Of a stretch of 45,693 nucleotides of DNA, positions 1 through 8,261 are shown one piece after another (within the stretch, counting starts at the first letter, position 1; each line of letters starts with the position of its first letter). The notes beneath the pieces are model-generated. The model made no database searches. It saw nothing but the letters and a program-made list of their open reading frames with translations, and had not been told where the DNA came from. Origin of the DNA: Bacteroidales bacterium UBA1189. Its GTDB lineage: Bacteria > Bacteroidota > Bacteroidia > Bacteroidales > Bacteroidaceae. Location of the stretch: assembly GCA_002309805.1 (NCBI GenBank), contig DBYJ01000039.1, positions 1 to 45,693 on the forward strand, written 5' to 3'. The translations under genes and the position numbers were made by a program.

Positions 1-432
1 GATGGTGGCCTTCACCAGGTTGTGGGGGTTGGAAGAACCCTTCGACTTGGCCAGGACATCCGTTACACCTACACTCTCAAGAACAGCACGCATGGCACCA
101 CCGGCCACCACACCCGTACCAGCCGAAGCGGGACGGAGCAGCACGTGAGCTCCACCGAAACGGACCTCTACCTCGTGGGGAATAGTACCCTTGAGGATGG
201 GAACGCGTACTAAATTCTTCTTGGCAGCTTCTACGCCCTTAGCGATGGCTGCAGTTACTTCACCTGCCTTACCAAGGCCACAGCCGATGACGCCATTGCC
301 GTCGCCTACCACAACGATAGCAGCGAACGTGAATGTACGACCACCCTTTGTCACCTTCGTAACACGGTTGATTGCGACGAGTCTGTCTTTCAGCTCAACG
401 TCATTCGTTACTTTAACTCTATTTACAGCCAT
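1..432 (-). CDS. rpsE: 30S ribosomal protein S5 (partial, C-terminus cut by window edge)
   Basis: S5 (uS5) is a small-subunit protein near the decoding region that affects translational accuracy. The reverse-strand reading frame begins at the ATG ending at 432 and runs off the left edge after 144 codons; the family is usually about 170 residues, so roughly the last 25-30 are missing. Visible family signatures are the N-terminal NRVKVTNDVELKD, the KGGRTFTFAA loop of the double-stranded RNA-binding-like domain, and the PASAGTGVVAGGAMRAVLE segment. It starts 6 bp after the rplR stop, as expected for the distal spc-operon part. rpmD, rplO and secY would be expected just outside the window. Confidence 0.97.
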   Translation of the reverse strand, partial: MAVNRVKVTNDVELKDRLVAINRVTKVTKGGRTFTFAAIVVVGDGNGVIGCGLGKAGEVTAAIAKGVEAAKKNLVRVPILKGTIPHEVEVRFGGAHVLLRPASAGTGVVAGGAMRAVLESVGVTDVLAKSKGSSNPHNLVKATI

Positions 433-438
433 GATTGA

Positions 439-780
439 TTAAAATTTAAGTCCACCTTTACGTGCGGCATCTGCCAACTCTTTTACTCTCCCGTGATACA
501 GATAGCCGTTCCTGTCGAAAACAACGGTCTGGATGCCGGCTTCCTGCGCCTTCTGGGCAATCAGCTCACCAACCTTGGCGGCCTGCTCCTTCTTGGGCAT
601 AGTCTCAAGCCCGAGGGATGAAGCGGCAGCAAGGGTGCGACCATTAACATCTTCAATCAGCTGAACGTAAATCTGCTTGTTACTTCTGAACACAGTCATA
701 CGCGGACGCTCGGGGGTTCCGGAGATCTTGTTGCGTACTCTATATTTGATCTTGGTTCGTCTTTCTTGTTTCGTTACCAT
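439..780 (-). CDS. rplR: 50S ribosomal protein L18
   Basis: L18 (uL18) binds 5S rRNA with L5 and helps dock the 5S particle into the large subunit. The 113-residue product has the usual basic N-terminus (TKQERRTKIKYRVR), the family core GTPERPRMTVFRSNKQIYVQ, and the C-terminal FDRNGYLYHGRVKELADAA. Its length is normal for Bacteroidetes L18. It sits between rplF and rpsE in the canonical spc order, with short gaps and no promoter of its own visible. Confidence 0.98.
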   Translation of the reverse strand: MVTKQERRTKIKYRVRNKISGTPERPRMTVFRSNKQIYVQLIEDVNGRTLAAASSLGLETMPKKEQAAKVGELIAQKAQEAGIQTVVFDRNGYLYHGRVKELADAARKGGLKF

Positions 781-803
781 AGTTCCTAGAATTTAATGAT
801 TAA

Positions 804-1361
804 TTACTTGGCACTGGCGGACTTACCGGACTTGCGGCGTACAACCTCGCCCTTGAACAAAACACCCTTGCCCTTGTAAGGTTCAGGCTTGCGGAACGAA
901 CGGATCTTTGCACATACCATACCGAGCAGCTGCTTGTCGCATGACTCAAGAATAATCTGAGGATTCTTGTTACGCTCGGTCTTCGTCTCAACCTTCATTT
1001 CGGGAGGAAGAACGACAAAGATAGGATGTGTATAACCAAGAGCAAACTCCATGACATTGCCCGTGTTGGACACGCGGAAGCCAACGCCAACCAGTTCAAG
1101 CTCTTTCTTGTATCCTTCTGATACACCAACAACCATGTTGTTGATAAGGGCGCGATAGAGACCGTGGAAAGCACGCTCTTGCTTCTCATCACTACTGCGG
1201 GAGACCTGGATTTCGCCATTCTCCATCTTGACGGTGATGCTGGGATCTACTTTCTGGGTAAGTTCACCTTTGGGGCCCTTGACGGTAATAACGTTATCAT
1301 CGCTGATGTTGACGTTAACGCCTGCGGGAATCGAAATAGGCAATTTTCCAATTCTTGACAT
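804..1361 (-). CDS. rplF: 50S ribosomal protein L6
   Basis: L6 (uL6) lies near the GTPase-associated and sarcin-ricin region of the large subunit. The 185-residue product begins MSRIGKLPISIPAGV, the standard N-terminus, and contains the two tandem L6 folds. The second ends in the signature KPEPYKGKGVLFKGE followed by a basic tail (RRKSGKSASAK). Length and start agree with the family. It is 16 bp downstream of rpsH and 23 bp upstream of rplR on the same transcript. Confidence 0.98.
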   Translation of the reverse strand: MSRIGKLPISIPAGVNVNISDDNVITVKGPKGELTQKVDPSITVKMENGEIQVSRSSDEKQERAFHGLYRALINNMVVGVSEGYKKELELVGVGFRVSNTGNVMEFALGYTHPIFVVLPPEMKVETKTERNKNPQIILESCDKQLLGMVCAKIRSFRKPEPYKGKGVLFKGEVVRRKSGKSASAK

Positions 1362-1377
1362 AGCAAATCCTCCTTAA

Positions 1378-1773
1378 TTAATAGACGTAGCAAAGAACTT
1401 CGCCACCAATCTTCTGGGCAGCGGCCTCCTTGTCTGTCATAACACCCTTGGATGTGGATAAAATAGCAATACCCAATCCATTAATAACTCTCGGCATATC
1501 TTTATAGCCGGTGTACTGACGCAAACCGGGTGAAGATACTCTAATCAACTTCTTGATGGCGCTCTCCTTGGTAGCCATATCATACTTCAAAGCCACCTTG
1601 ATAGTTCCCTGAGGACCATCGTCAACGAACTTGTAGTTCAAAATGTAACCTTTCTCAAAAAGAATCTTGGTGATCTCCTTTTTGAGATTTGAGGCAGGAA
1701 TCTCTACAACTCTGTGCTTGGCACCGATTGCATTTCTCAACCTCGTCAGATAATCAGCAATTGGATCTGTCAT
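1378..1773 (-). CDS. rpsH: 30S ribosomal protein S8
   Basis: S8 (uS8) is a primary 16S rRNA-binding protein that organises the central domain; in E. coli it is also the feedback repressor of the spc operon. The 131-residue product starts MTDPIADYLTRLRNA and ends in the typical GIAILSTSKGVMTDKEA and GGEVLCYVY region, where S8 contacts rRNA. No S8-binding mimic was sought by folding, so feedback control here is unproven. It lies between rpsN and rplF. Confidence 0.98.
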   Translation of the reverse strand: MTDPIADYLTRLRNAIGAKHRVVEIPASNLKKEITKILFEKGYILNYKFVDDGPQGTIKVALKYDMATKESAIKKLIRVSSPGLRQYTGYKDMPRVINGLGIAILSTSKGVMTDKEAAAQKIGGEVLCYVY

Positions 1774-1830
1774 AATTTTTTGAATTAAATTAATCAGGGC
1801 TCTCCTGACAATATTTAAACACTCTCTTTT

Positions 1831-2130
1831 TTACCAGCTGGCTTTCTTGACACCAGGGATGAGGCCCTTGGATGCCATTTCGCGGAATTGGATACGTGAA
1901 AGTCCGAATTCACGGATGTATCCTTTAGGACGTCCTGTGAGCTTGCAGCGATTGTGCAGGCGAATGGGATTGGCGTTCTTGGGAATGCTCTGAAGTTTGC
2001 GGGCAGCTTCGTAGGCTTCTGCCGGCTCACCCTTGCGGACGATCTCCTTCAGCGCAGCACGCTTCTCTGCATATTGGGCGACCATTTTTGCACGCTTCAC
2101 CTCGCGTGCCACCATTGACTGTTTTGCCAT
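1831..2130 (-). CDS. rpsN: 30S ribosomal protein S14 (zinc-free type)
   Basis: S14 (uS14) binds the head of the small subunit near the A and P sites. The 99-residue product is the long form that lacks the four-cysteine zinc ribbon: only one cysteine is present, in HNRCKLTGRPKG. The C-terminal FGLSRIQFREMASKGLIPGV and the ending KKASW are standard. It lies 3 bp after rplE and is followed by a 57 bp spacer before rpsH. The zinc-independent form means no zinc-regulated paralogue is needed, though one could exist elsewhere. Confidence 0.98.
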   Translation of the reverse strand: MAKQSMVAREVKRAKMVAQYAEKRAALKEIVRKGEPAEAYEAARKLQSIPKNANPIRLHNRCKLTGRPKGYIREFGLSRIQFREMASKGLIPGVKKASW

Positions 2131-2133
2131 ATC

Positions 2134-2691
2134 TTAATCGTTTTTAGCATTTTTGAATGGTAATCCAAACTCCTTCAGAAGAGCATAGCCTTCCTCGTCG
2201 GTCTTGGCGGTGGTAACGAACGTGATGTTCATACCGAGGATGCGGGTAATGCTGTCGATGTTGATTTCAGGGAAAATAATCTGCTCCTGAATACCCAGGG
2301 AGTAGTTGCCCTGACCATCGAACTTGCTCTCAATACCCTTGAAGTCACGGATACGGGGGAGAGCAACGCGCACGAGACGCTCCAGGAATTCATACATACG
2401 CTCGCGACGCAGGGTGACCATAACGCCAACGGGCATCTTCTTACGCAGCTTGAAGCTGGCGATATCCTTCTTGGATACCGTAGCGACAGCCTTCTGACCG
2501 GTAATGGCCGTGAGTTCTGCAATAGCGACATCAATGATCTTCTTGTCCTGAGTAGCCATACCCAGACCTTCATTAATGACAATCTTCTTCAACACAGGAA
2601 CCTGCATCGGTGAAGAATACTGGAACTTCTTCATCAAAGCCGGAGCAATGCGCTCGGCATATTCTTTTTTAAGACTTGCTGTATTTGCCAT
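2134..2691 (-). CDS. rplE: 50S ribosomal protein L5
   Basis: L5 (uL5) binds 5S rRNA and contacts P-site tRNA from the central protuberance. The 185-residue product has the expected EYAERIAPALMKKFQYSSPM start region, the VPVLKKIVINEGLGMA segment, and the C-terminal GYALLKEFGLPFK. Its ATG overlaps the stop codon of rplX by one base (TAATG arrangement), which suggests translational coupling. The length is normal for the family. Confidence 0.98.
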   Translation of the reverse strand: MANTASLKKEYAERIAPALMKKFQYSSPMQVPVLKKIVINEGLGMATQDKKIIDVAIAELTAITGQKAVATVSKKDIASFKLRKKMPVGVMVTLRRERMYEFLERLVRVALPRIRDFKGIESKFDGQGNYSLGIQEQIIFPEINIDSITRILGMNITFVTTAKTDEEGYALLKEFGLPFKNAKND

Positions 2692-3011
2692 TACTTAATC
2701 TCCTCTCCTGATGATTTAGAATAACGAATCAACTTACCATTCTCACCCATACGACGACCAATGCGGGTAGGCTTGTTCGACTTCGGATCAAGCACATTCA
2801 GATTGGAAATGTGGATGGGAGCTTCTTGCTTGACGATACCGCCCTGGGGGTGCTTTGCGCTGGGCTTCGCACTCTTCGACATCATATTGACGCCCTCAAC
2901 GATGGCACGCTGCTTCTCAATATCAACTTTCAAGACACGTCCAGTCTTGCCTTTGTCTTCACCGGCATTGACATAGACCATGTCGCCTTTCTTAATATGT
3001 AACTTACTCAT
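2691..3011 (-). CDS. rplX: 50S ribosomal protein L24
   Basis: L24 (uL24) is an assembly-initiating protein that binds the 5' domain of 23S rRNA. The 106-residue product carries the N-terminal KOW-type motif (KKGDMVYVNAGEDKGKTGRV), then VEGVNMMSKSAKPS and QGGIVKQEAPIHISNL. The stop codon overlaps the rplE start by one base. It lies 23 bp downstream of rplN. Its length matches Bacteroidetes L24. Confidence 0.98.
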   Translation of the reverse strand: MSKLHIKKGDMVYVNAGEDKGKTGRVLKVDIEKQRAIVEGVNMMSKSAKPSAKHPQGGIVKQEAPIHISNLNVLDPKSNKPTRIGRRMGENGKLIRYSKSSGEEIK

Positions 3012-3034
3012 AACTGTTGTTACGCTTTAATTAG

Positions 3035-3400
3035 TTAAAGTACCTCGGGAGCCAGTGAGACGACCTTCATGTTGACGGCACGGAGTTCACGGGCAACAGG
3101 GCCAAAAATACGACTTGCACGAAGTTCGCCTGTATTCGTCAGGAGGACACATGCATTATCGTCAAAACGGATGTACGATCCGTCAGCACGACGAATCTCT
3201 TTCTTGGTACGGACAATGAGAGCCTTCGACACGGTACCTTTCTTCAACTCGCTGGACGGGAGCACATCCTTCACAGAAACGACGATGATATCGCCTACGG
3301 AAGCGTAACGACGCCTTGTTCCGCCAAGCACACGGATGCAGAGAGCTTCTTTAGCTCCGCTGTTATCACATACTGTAAGTCTTGATTCAACCTGTACCAT
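3035..3400 (-). CDS. rplN: 50S ribosomal protein L14
   Basis: L14 (uL14) forms an intersubunit bridge with helix 44 and contacts L19; it is also the target of the silencing factor RsfS. The 121-residue product begins MVQVESRLTVCDNSGAKEA, which is almost invariant, and ends in IFGPVARELRAVNMKVVSLA. The gene starts 2 bp after the rpsQ stop. Nothing unusual was seen. Confidence 0.98.
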   Translation of the reverse strand: MVQVESRLTVCDNSGAKEALCIRVLGGTRRRYASVGDIIVVSVKDVLPSSELKKGTVSKALIVRTKKEIRRADGSYIRFDDNACVLLTNTGELRASRIFGPVARELRAVNMKVVSLAPEVL

Positions 3401-3402
3401 AA

Positions 3403-3660
3403 TTACTTAGCTTTTTCAACGATTTCTACTACTCTCCATCTCTTCGTCTTGCTCAGAGGACGAGTCTCCATGATGCGTACGGTATCGCCGATTTCGCATT
3501 CATTCTTTTCGTCATGTGCATGGTATTTCTTTGTCTTGGTGACAAACTTACCATAAATCGGGTGTCTTTCCTTATACTTGGCAGCCACAGTGATGGTCTT
3601 ATCCATCTTGTCGCTGATGACGACGCCCACTCTTTCTTTTCTTAAATTTCTAACTTCCAT
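3403..3660 (-). CDS. rpsQ: 30S ribosomal protein S17
   Basis: S17 (uS17) is a primary binder of 16S rRNA helix 11. A longer reading frame extends upstream to 3777, but it would overlap most of rpmC. The start at the ATG ending at 3660 gives the 85-residue protein MEVRNLRKERVGVVI and so on, the normal length, 13 bp after rpmC. The core DKMDKTITVAAKYKERHPIYGK and the ending RPLSKTKRWRVVEIVEKAK are characteristic. I therefore chose the short start. Confidence 0.97.
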   Translation of the reverse strand: MEVRNLRKERVGVVISDKMDKTITVAAKYKERHPIYGKFVTKTKKYHAHDEKNECEIGDTVRIMETRPLSKTKRWRVVEIVEKAK

Positions 3661-3673
3661 GAGGACCGTTGTT

Positions 3674-3871
3674 TTAATTGTTCTTAAGCTCTCTCTGACG
3701 CAACTCTGTCTTAATCCTCGCAATATCCCTGCGCAGCTTCTTGATCTGAGAGGGATTCTCCAGCGGAGAGATAGCATGGTTCAACACCATATTCTTGTAA
3801 TTGGCCTGCTCTGTTTCGAGGCGCTCGGTCAATTCGTTCGTTGACAATTCTCTTACTTCTGCAATTTTCAT
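3674..3871 (-). CDS. rpmC: 50S ribosomal protein L29
   Basis: L29 (uL29) sits at the polypeptide exit and is part of the docking site for trigger factor and SRP. The 65-residue product is a helical hairpin with the usual MKIAEVRELSTNELTERL first helix, a turn at SPLENPSQ and the second helix IKKLRRDIARIKTELRQREL. Order and length are those of the S10 operon (rplP-rpmC-rpsQ). Confidence 0.97.
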   Translation of the reverse strand: MKIAEVRELSTNELTERLETEQANYKNMVLNHAISPLENPSQIKKLRRDIARIKTELRQRELKNN

Positions 3872-3912
3872 AATACTGCTTTTATAAGATTCATACTACA
3901 CGATTTGTCGTA

Positions 3913-4341
3913 TTATTCCTTTGAGAAGTCATAGTCACGACGTACCACAAACTTGGTCTTGATGGGGAGCTTCTGGGCACCGAGGCGAAGAGCCTCCTTG
4001 GCAACCTCGAAGGGAACGCCATCAATCTCAATAAGCATGCGACCAGGAGTCACGGGAGCCACATAGCCTTCGACAGCACCTTTACCTTTACCCATACGCA
4101 CGTCAGCGGGTTTCTTGGTGAAAGACTTGTCGGGGAAAACGCGAATCCAGAGCTGACCCTGACGCTGCATATAACGAGTCACAGCCACACGTGCAGCCTC
4201 GAGCTGCTGGCCAGTAATCCAAATGGTATCCATGGCCTTGATGCCGAAGGAACCGAATGCAAGCTGATTGCCACGCTGCGCATTGTTCTTCTGCGCGCGG
4301 TGCTGCATTCTTCTATATTTTGTTCTTTTTGGTTGTAACAT
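3913..4341 (-). CDS. rplP: 50S ribosomal protein L16
   Basis: L16 (uL16) binds close to the A-site tRNA and the peptidyl-transferase region and joins late in assembly. The 142-residue product starts MLQPKRTKYRRMQHR and carries the core ITGQQLEAARVAVTRYMQR, the RVFPDKSFTKKPADVRMGKGKG loop, where an Arg is commonly hydroxylated in some bacteria, and the tail RLGAQKLPIKTKFV. It starts 14 bp after rpsC. Confidence 0.98.
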   Translation of the reverse strand: MLQPKRTKYRRMQHRAQKNNAQRGNQLAFGSFGIKAMDTIWITGQQLEAARVAVTRYMQRQGQLWIRVFPDKSFTKKPADVRMGKGKGAVEGYVAPVTPGRMLIEIDGVPFEVAKEALRLGAQKLPIKTKFVVRRDYDFSKE

Positions 4342-4355
4342 AATCTTTCGCGGAT

Positions 4356-5078
4356 TTAACGATTGCTATTTCTCTTCTTGTTAAACTTACGAGGAGCACC
4401 GCCTCCCGAAGGACGACCATTGTCCTTAGACTGAGTGAAGTTAGGAGCAAGGTCTCTCTTCTCATACACTTCGCCACGGCAGATCCAGACTTTCACACCG
4501 ATGGCACCGACCTTAGTGACTGCCGTAGCCTGGCAGTAGTCAATATCAGCACGGAAAGTGTGAAGGGGCGTACGGCCTTCCTTGTACATTTCGGAGCGGG
4601 CCATTTCGGCACCGTTCAGACGGCCTGCAATCTGAATCTTGATACCCTCGGCACCCATACGCATGGTGTTGGCGATAGCCATCTTGACAGCACGACGATA
4701 AGCAATCTTGCCTTCGAGCTGACGGGCGATATTCGTTGCAACAATAGTAGCGTCGAGTTCAGGCTTCTTAATCTCGAAGATGTTGATCTGGATGTCCTTG
4801 TCGGTAATCTTCTTCAACTCCTCTTTCAGTTTCTCAACATCCTGACCACCCTTACCAATGACAAGACCTGGACGGGCTGTGCAAACGGTAATGGTGACCA
4901 GCTTCAATGTGCGTTCAATGACAATCTTTGAGACGCTGGCCTTAGCCAAACGCTCGTTCAGGTATTCACGAATCTTGGTATCCTCTACCAAGCGCTCGCT
5001 ATACTGACCGTACCAACTCGAATCCCAACCTCTGATGATTCCTAAACGGTTGCTAATTGGATTAATCTTCTGTCCCAT
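4356..5078 (-). CDS. rpsC: 30S ribosomal protein S3
   Basis: S3 (uS3) lines the mRNA entry channel and, with S4, has helicase activity on incoming mRNA. The 240-residue product has the N-terminal MGQKINPISNRLGIIRGWDS, a type II KH domain with the signature ARPGLVIGKGGQDVEKL, and the C-terminal AGRLNGAEMARSE segment. A basic, Asn/Gly-rich tail (GGGAPRKFNKKRNSNR) follows. The rplV stop lies 2 bp upstream. The length is typical. Confidence 0.98.
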   Translation of the reverse strand: MGQKINPISNRLGIIRGWDSSWYGQYSERLVEDTKIREYLNERLAKASVSKIVIERTLKLVTITVCTARPGLVIGKGGQDVEKLKEELKKITDKDIQINIFEIKKPELDATIVATNIARQLEGKIAYRRAVKMAIANTMRMGAEGIKIQIAGRLNGAEMARSEMYKEGRTPLHTFRADIDYCQATAVTKVGAIGVKVWICRGEVYEKRDLAPNFTQSKDNGRPSGGGAPRKFNKKRNSNR

Positions 5079-5080
5079 TG

Positions 5081-5491
5081 TTAGTCTTGATTTTCATTAG
5101 TACTTTTAGTGTCCACGAACAGAGTCACGTGGTTTGAACGCTTGCGGATACGGTATCCTCTGCCCTGCGGAGCGGGACGCATACGCTTGAGGGTGGCACC
5201 GCCATCCACATAAATCTTTGAAACGAACAGTTCGCCTGCTTCAGCCTTACGTTCGTTTTTCTGTTCCCAGTTGGCGATAGCGGAACGCAGCAGTTTCTCA
5301 ACATCGGCAGCAGCAGCCTTGGTGGAGAACTTCAGGGTACCAAGCGCACGATTCACCTCCATGCCACGAATCATGTCACAGACGAGGCGCATCTTACGGG
5401 GAGACGAAGGAACGTCATTCAGCTTCGCAAAATACTGGGTCTTAAGGGCTTCTTTTCTCTTTTCAGCCGATAATTGTTTTCTTTTTCCCAT
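5081..5491 (-). CDS. rplV: 50S ribosomal protein L22
   Basis: L22 (uL22) has a long beta hairpin that reaches into the exit tunnel and forms part of the macrolide/arrest-peptide constriction. I chose the ATG ending at 5491 (136 residues, MGKRKQLSAEKRKEAL), not the one 8 codons upstream, because the shorter form matches the family length and start. Visible core: SPRKMRLVCDMIRGMEVNRAL and the hairpin tip region GGATLKRMRPAPQGRGYRI. It follows rpsS by 36 bp. Confidence 0.96.
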   Translation of the reverse strand: MGKRKQLSAEKRKEALKTQYFAKLNDVPSSPRKMRLVCDMIRGMEVNRALGTLKFSTKAAAADVEKLLRSAIANWEQKNERKAEAGELFVSKIYVDGGATLKRMRPAPQGRGYRIRKRSNHVTLFVDTKSTNENQD

Positions 5492-5527
5492 TATTTTATT
5501 GTTTTTTATTGACAATTAATACCCTGC

Positions 5528-5797
5528 TTACTTCTTGCGGTTACCTGCGTGGCCACGGAAGGTACGAGTGGGGGCAAATTCACCCAGCTTGTGACCGACC
5601 ATATTCTCTGTAACATAAACAGGAATGAAATTCTTTCCGTTGTGAACGGCAATCGTATGTCCCACGAAGTCGGGGGAGATAACGGATGCGCGAGCCCAAG
5701 TCTTGACGACGGACTTCTTGCCGCTTTCATTCATTGCGAGAACCTTATTCTCGAGTGAAACGTTGATATACGGACCTTTTTTTAATGAACGACTCAT
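5528..5797 (-). CDS. rpsS: 30S ribosomal protein S19
   Basis: S19 (uS19) binds the head of the small subunit with S13 and contributes to intersubunit bridges. The 89-residue product has the standard start MSRSLKKGPYINVSLENKV, the core TWARASVISPDFVGHTIAVHNGK and the ending KLGEFAPTRTFRGHAGNRKK. Gene order (rplB-rpsS-rplV) and length are canonical. Confidence 0.98.
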   Translation of the reverse strand: MSRSLKKGPYINVSLENKVLAMNESGKKSVVKTWARASVISPDFVGHTIAVHNGKNFIPVYVTENMVGHKLGEFAPTRTFRGHAGNRKK

Positions 5798-5819
5798 AAT
5801 TTACTCGGGTTAAAAGTTT

Positions 5820-6650
5820 TTACTTCTTCTTATTGGCTCTCTCAATAATGTACTTCGACGAATGCTTCTTGGGAGCACGTGTCTTGAGACCCTTTGCATA
5901 GAGGCCCTTGCGCGAACGCGGGTGACCACCAGATGCACGGCCTTCGCCACCACCCATGGGGTGATCAACGGGGTTCATGACAACGCCACGGTTGTGGGGA
6001 CGACGACCCTGCCAACGCGAACGGCCAGCCTTGCCTGAGCTCTCCAGACCATGGTCTGAGTTGCCGACGCTACCGATGGTGGCCTTGCAGTCGCCGAAAA
6101 TCTTACGAAGCTCTCCCGAAGGCAGCTTGATAACGCAGTAGTTACCCTCACGGGAAGCCAGCTGTGCGAAGTTACCTGCGGAACGGACGAGAACAGCACC
6201 CTGTCCAGGGCGAAGCTCGATGTTGTGAATAACAGTACCGACGGGGATGTTCTTCAGGGGAAGTGAGTTGCCGATTTCGGGAGCCACGTTCTCTCCTGAA
6301 AGGATGGTCATACCGACTTGCAGGCCGTTGGGCGCAATGATATACCTCTTTTCGCCGTCAGCGTAGAACAGGAGGGCGATGCGAGCCGAACGGTTCGGGT
6401 CGTACTCGATGGTCTTCACTGTTGCGGGAACGCCGTCTTTCTCTCTCTTGAAATCGATGAAACGATATTTCTTCTTGTGTCCGCCGCCCATATAGCGCAT
6501 GGTCATCTTACCTGTGTTGTTACGACCACCCGTTGAACGCTTGCCACAAACGAGAGTTTTCTCTGGCACCGATGCAGTAATCTCTTCGAAGGTGCCAATA
6601 ATTTTATGCCTCTGCCCAGGGGTTGTGGGCTTAAATGTACGTACTGCCAT
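5820..6650 (-). CDS. rplB: 50S ribosomal protein L2
   Basis: L2 (uL2) is needed for subunit association and lies next to the peptidyl-transferase centre. The 276-residue product has the MAVRTFKPTTPGQRHK start, GGGHKKKYRFIDFKR, and the functional loop MNPVDHPMGGGEGR. The first His of that loop, corresponding to the essential E. coli His229, is present. The position of the second His in DHPHGGG is Met here; I recall this as common in Bacteroidetes. The C-terminus is basic. It lies 5 bp after rplW. Confidence 0.98.
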   Translation of the reverse strand: MAVRTFKPTTPGQRHKIIGTFEEITASVPEKTLVCGKRSTGGRNNTGKMTMRYMGGGHKKKYRFIDFKREKDGVPATVKTIEYDPNRSARIALLFYADGEKRYIIAPNGLQVGMTILSGENVAPEIGNSLPLKNIPVGTVIHNIELRPGQGAVLVRSAGNFAQLASREGNYCVIKLPSGELRKIFGDCKATIGSVGNSDHGLESSGKAGRSRWQGRRPHNRGVVMNPVDHPMGGGEGRASGGHPRSRKGLYAKGLKTRAPKKHSSKYIIERANKKK

Positions 6651-6655
6651 TTCTC

Positions 6656-6946
6656 TTAGATGTTGCTATAAAAATCAATTGTGTCGCCATCTTTCAGGGT
6701 TACGATCGCTTTCTTGAAAGCGTTCTTGCGTCCCTGGACGAAACCTTTCTTCGTGTAGCGTGACGTGTTCTTGCCTGCGTAGTTGATGGTGTTCACGCTG
6801 ACGACAGTCACGTTGTACATTGTCTCTATCTCTTTCTTTATCTCGACCTTGTTAGCCTTGGGAGATACAATAAAGCCATAACGGCCAGACTTCTCAGAGA
6901 TGGAAGTCATTTTCTCTGTCACCAGAGGTTTTACGATGATACCCAT
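6656..6946 (-). CDS. rplW: 50S ribosomal protein L23
   Basis: L23 (uL23) surrounds the tunnel exit and is the main docking site for trigger factor and SRP. The 96-residue product starts MGIIVKPLVTEKMTSISEKSG and contains the typical YGFIVSPKANKVEIKKEIE segment and the NTINYAGKNTSRYTKKG region. It lies between rplD (4 bp gap) and rplB. Nothing unusual was seen. Confidence 0.98.
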   Translation of the reverse strand: MGIIVKPLVTEKMTSISEKSGRYGFIVSPKANKVEIKKEIETMYNVTVVSVNTINYAGKNTSRYTKKGFVQGRKNAFKKAIVTLKDGDTIDFYSNI

Positions 6947-6950
6947 AGTC

Positions 6951-7592
6951 TTATGCCTCTACTTTATTGGTTAATACTCCTTCGATAACATTCAGTGCGT
7001 TTTCGGTGATGACCATAACGTCGGCATTGAGCACCTGATAGGTGTTGATGTCAGAAGCGATGGCGAGTTCGTTGCGCTGGATATTACGAGCTGACAAAAA
7101 TACGTTGTAGTTTGCTTCTGGCAAAACGAAGAGTGACTTCTTGTCAGAAACTTTCAGATTCTTTGCGAGGTCGACGAACTGCTTGGTCTTGGGGGCATCG
7201 AAACTGAAGTCCTCGATAACCATGAGTGCGCCTTCCTGAACCTTATAGCTGAGGGCTGAGCGGCGTGCAAGCTGCTTGACCTTCTTGTTCAGTTTGAAAC
7301 CGTAGTCGCGGGGCACGGGACCAAATACGCGTCCACCGCCAACGAGAACGGGAGACTTGATGTCGCCTCGACGAGCACCGCCGCCACCTTTCTGGCGACC
7401 GAGCTTCTTCGTGGAGCCTGCGATTTCACTTCTCTGCTTTGACTTGTGGGTGCCCTGACGCTTGTTGGCCATAATCTGCTTCACGTCCAACCAGATAGCG
7501 TGGTCGTTGGGTTCAATCCCGAAGACGGCGTCGTTCAGAACGACTTTCTTTCCCGTGTCTTCTCCTTTGATGTTATAAACACTAACTTCCAT
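6951..7592 (-). CDS. rplD: 50S ribosomal protein L4
   Basis: L4 (uL4) places a long loop in the exit tunnel; in E. coli it also represses its own operon. The 213-residue product has the loop sequence GTHKSKQRSEIAGSTKKLGRQKG with the tip GGGGARRGDIKSPVLVGGG, and the C-terminal domain with NVFLSARNIQRNELAIAS. Its ATG overlaps the rplC stop codon (TAATG), suggesting coupled translation. The length is normal. Confidence 0.98.
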   Translation of the reverse strand: MEVSVYNIKGEDTGKKVVLNDAVFGIEPNDHAIWLDVKQIMANKRQGTHKSKQRSEIAGSTKKLGRQKGGGGARRGDIKSPVLVGGGRVFGPVPRDYGFKLNKKVKQLARRSALSYKVQEGALMVIEDFSFDAPKTKQFVDLAKNLKVSDKKSLFVLPEANYNVFLSARNIQRNELAIASDINTYQVLNADVMVITENALNVIEGVLTNKVEA

Positions 7593-8209
7593 TATTTCTC
7601 AACAATTACGATTGAACCATTGTATCCAGGAACAGAACCCTTGATGACGAGAACATTCTGCTCGGGGATAACTTTCAGTACCTGTAAGTTGGCGACGGTG
7701 ACGCGTTCGTTACCCATCTGTCCAGCCATACGCATTCCCTTAAACACCTTTGCGGGGTAGGAGCATGCGCCAATGGAGCCTGGCTTGCGCTGGCGGTTGT
7801 GCTGGCCGTGTGTGGACTGACCGACACCGCCGAAGCCATGTCTCTTCACTACACCCTGGTAGCCTTTACCTTTCGACGTGCCGATGACATTGACGAATGC
7901 GCTGTCACTGAACAGATCGACGGTGATGACGTCACCCAGGTTGTACTCTTTCTCAAAATCCTTGAACTCGGCCAAGTGTCTCTTGGGGGTTACACCTGCT
8001 TTCTTGAAGTGTCCCATCAGAGGAGCGCTGGTGTTCTTCTCCTTGGCATCTTCGAAGCCAACCTGAACGGCAGCGTATCCGTCTTTCTCGACACTCTTAA
8101 TCTGTGTAACGCAGCAAGGACCTACTTCGATAACGGTGCATGGAACATTCTTTCCAGCGGCATCGAAAACGGATGTCATTCCGATTTTTTTTCCTAATAA
8201 TCCTGGCAT
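7592..8209 (-). CDS. rplC: 50S ribosomal protein L3
   Basis: L3 (uL3) reaches the peptidyl-transferase centre and starts large-subunit assembly. The 205-residue product begins MPGLLGKKIGMTSVFDAAGK and contains GTSKGKGYQGVVKRHGFGG, the W-finger-adjacent HGQHNRQRKPGSIG and GQMGNERVTVANLQV. The conserved Gln-containing GQMG site is present. It lies 52 bp after rpsJ and overlaps rplD by one base. Confidence 0.98.
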   Translation of the reverse strand: MPGLLGKKIGMTSVFDAAGKNVPCTVIEVGPCCVTQIKSVEKDGYAAVQVGFEDAKEKNTSAPLMGHFKKAGVTPKRHLAEFKDFEKEYNLGDVITVDLFSDSAFVNVIGTSKGKGYQGVVKRHGFGGVGQSTHGQHNRQRKPGSIGACSYPAKVFKGMRMAGQMGNERVTVANLQVLKVIPEQNVLVIKGSVPGYNGSIVIVEK

Positions 8210-8261
8210 TTCACTTAATAATTTAATTAAACACTAATTGTTTTCTCTCTGTAACTCTGCA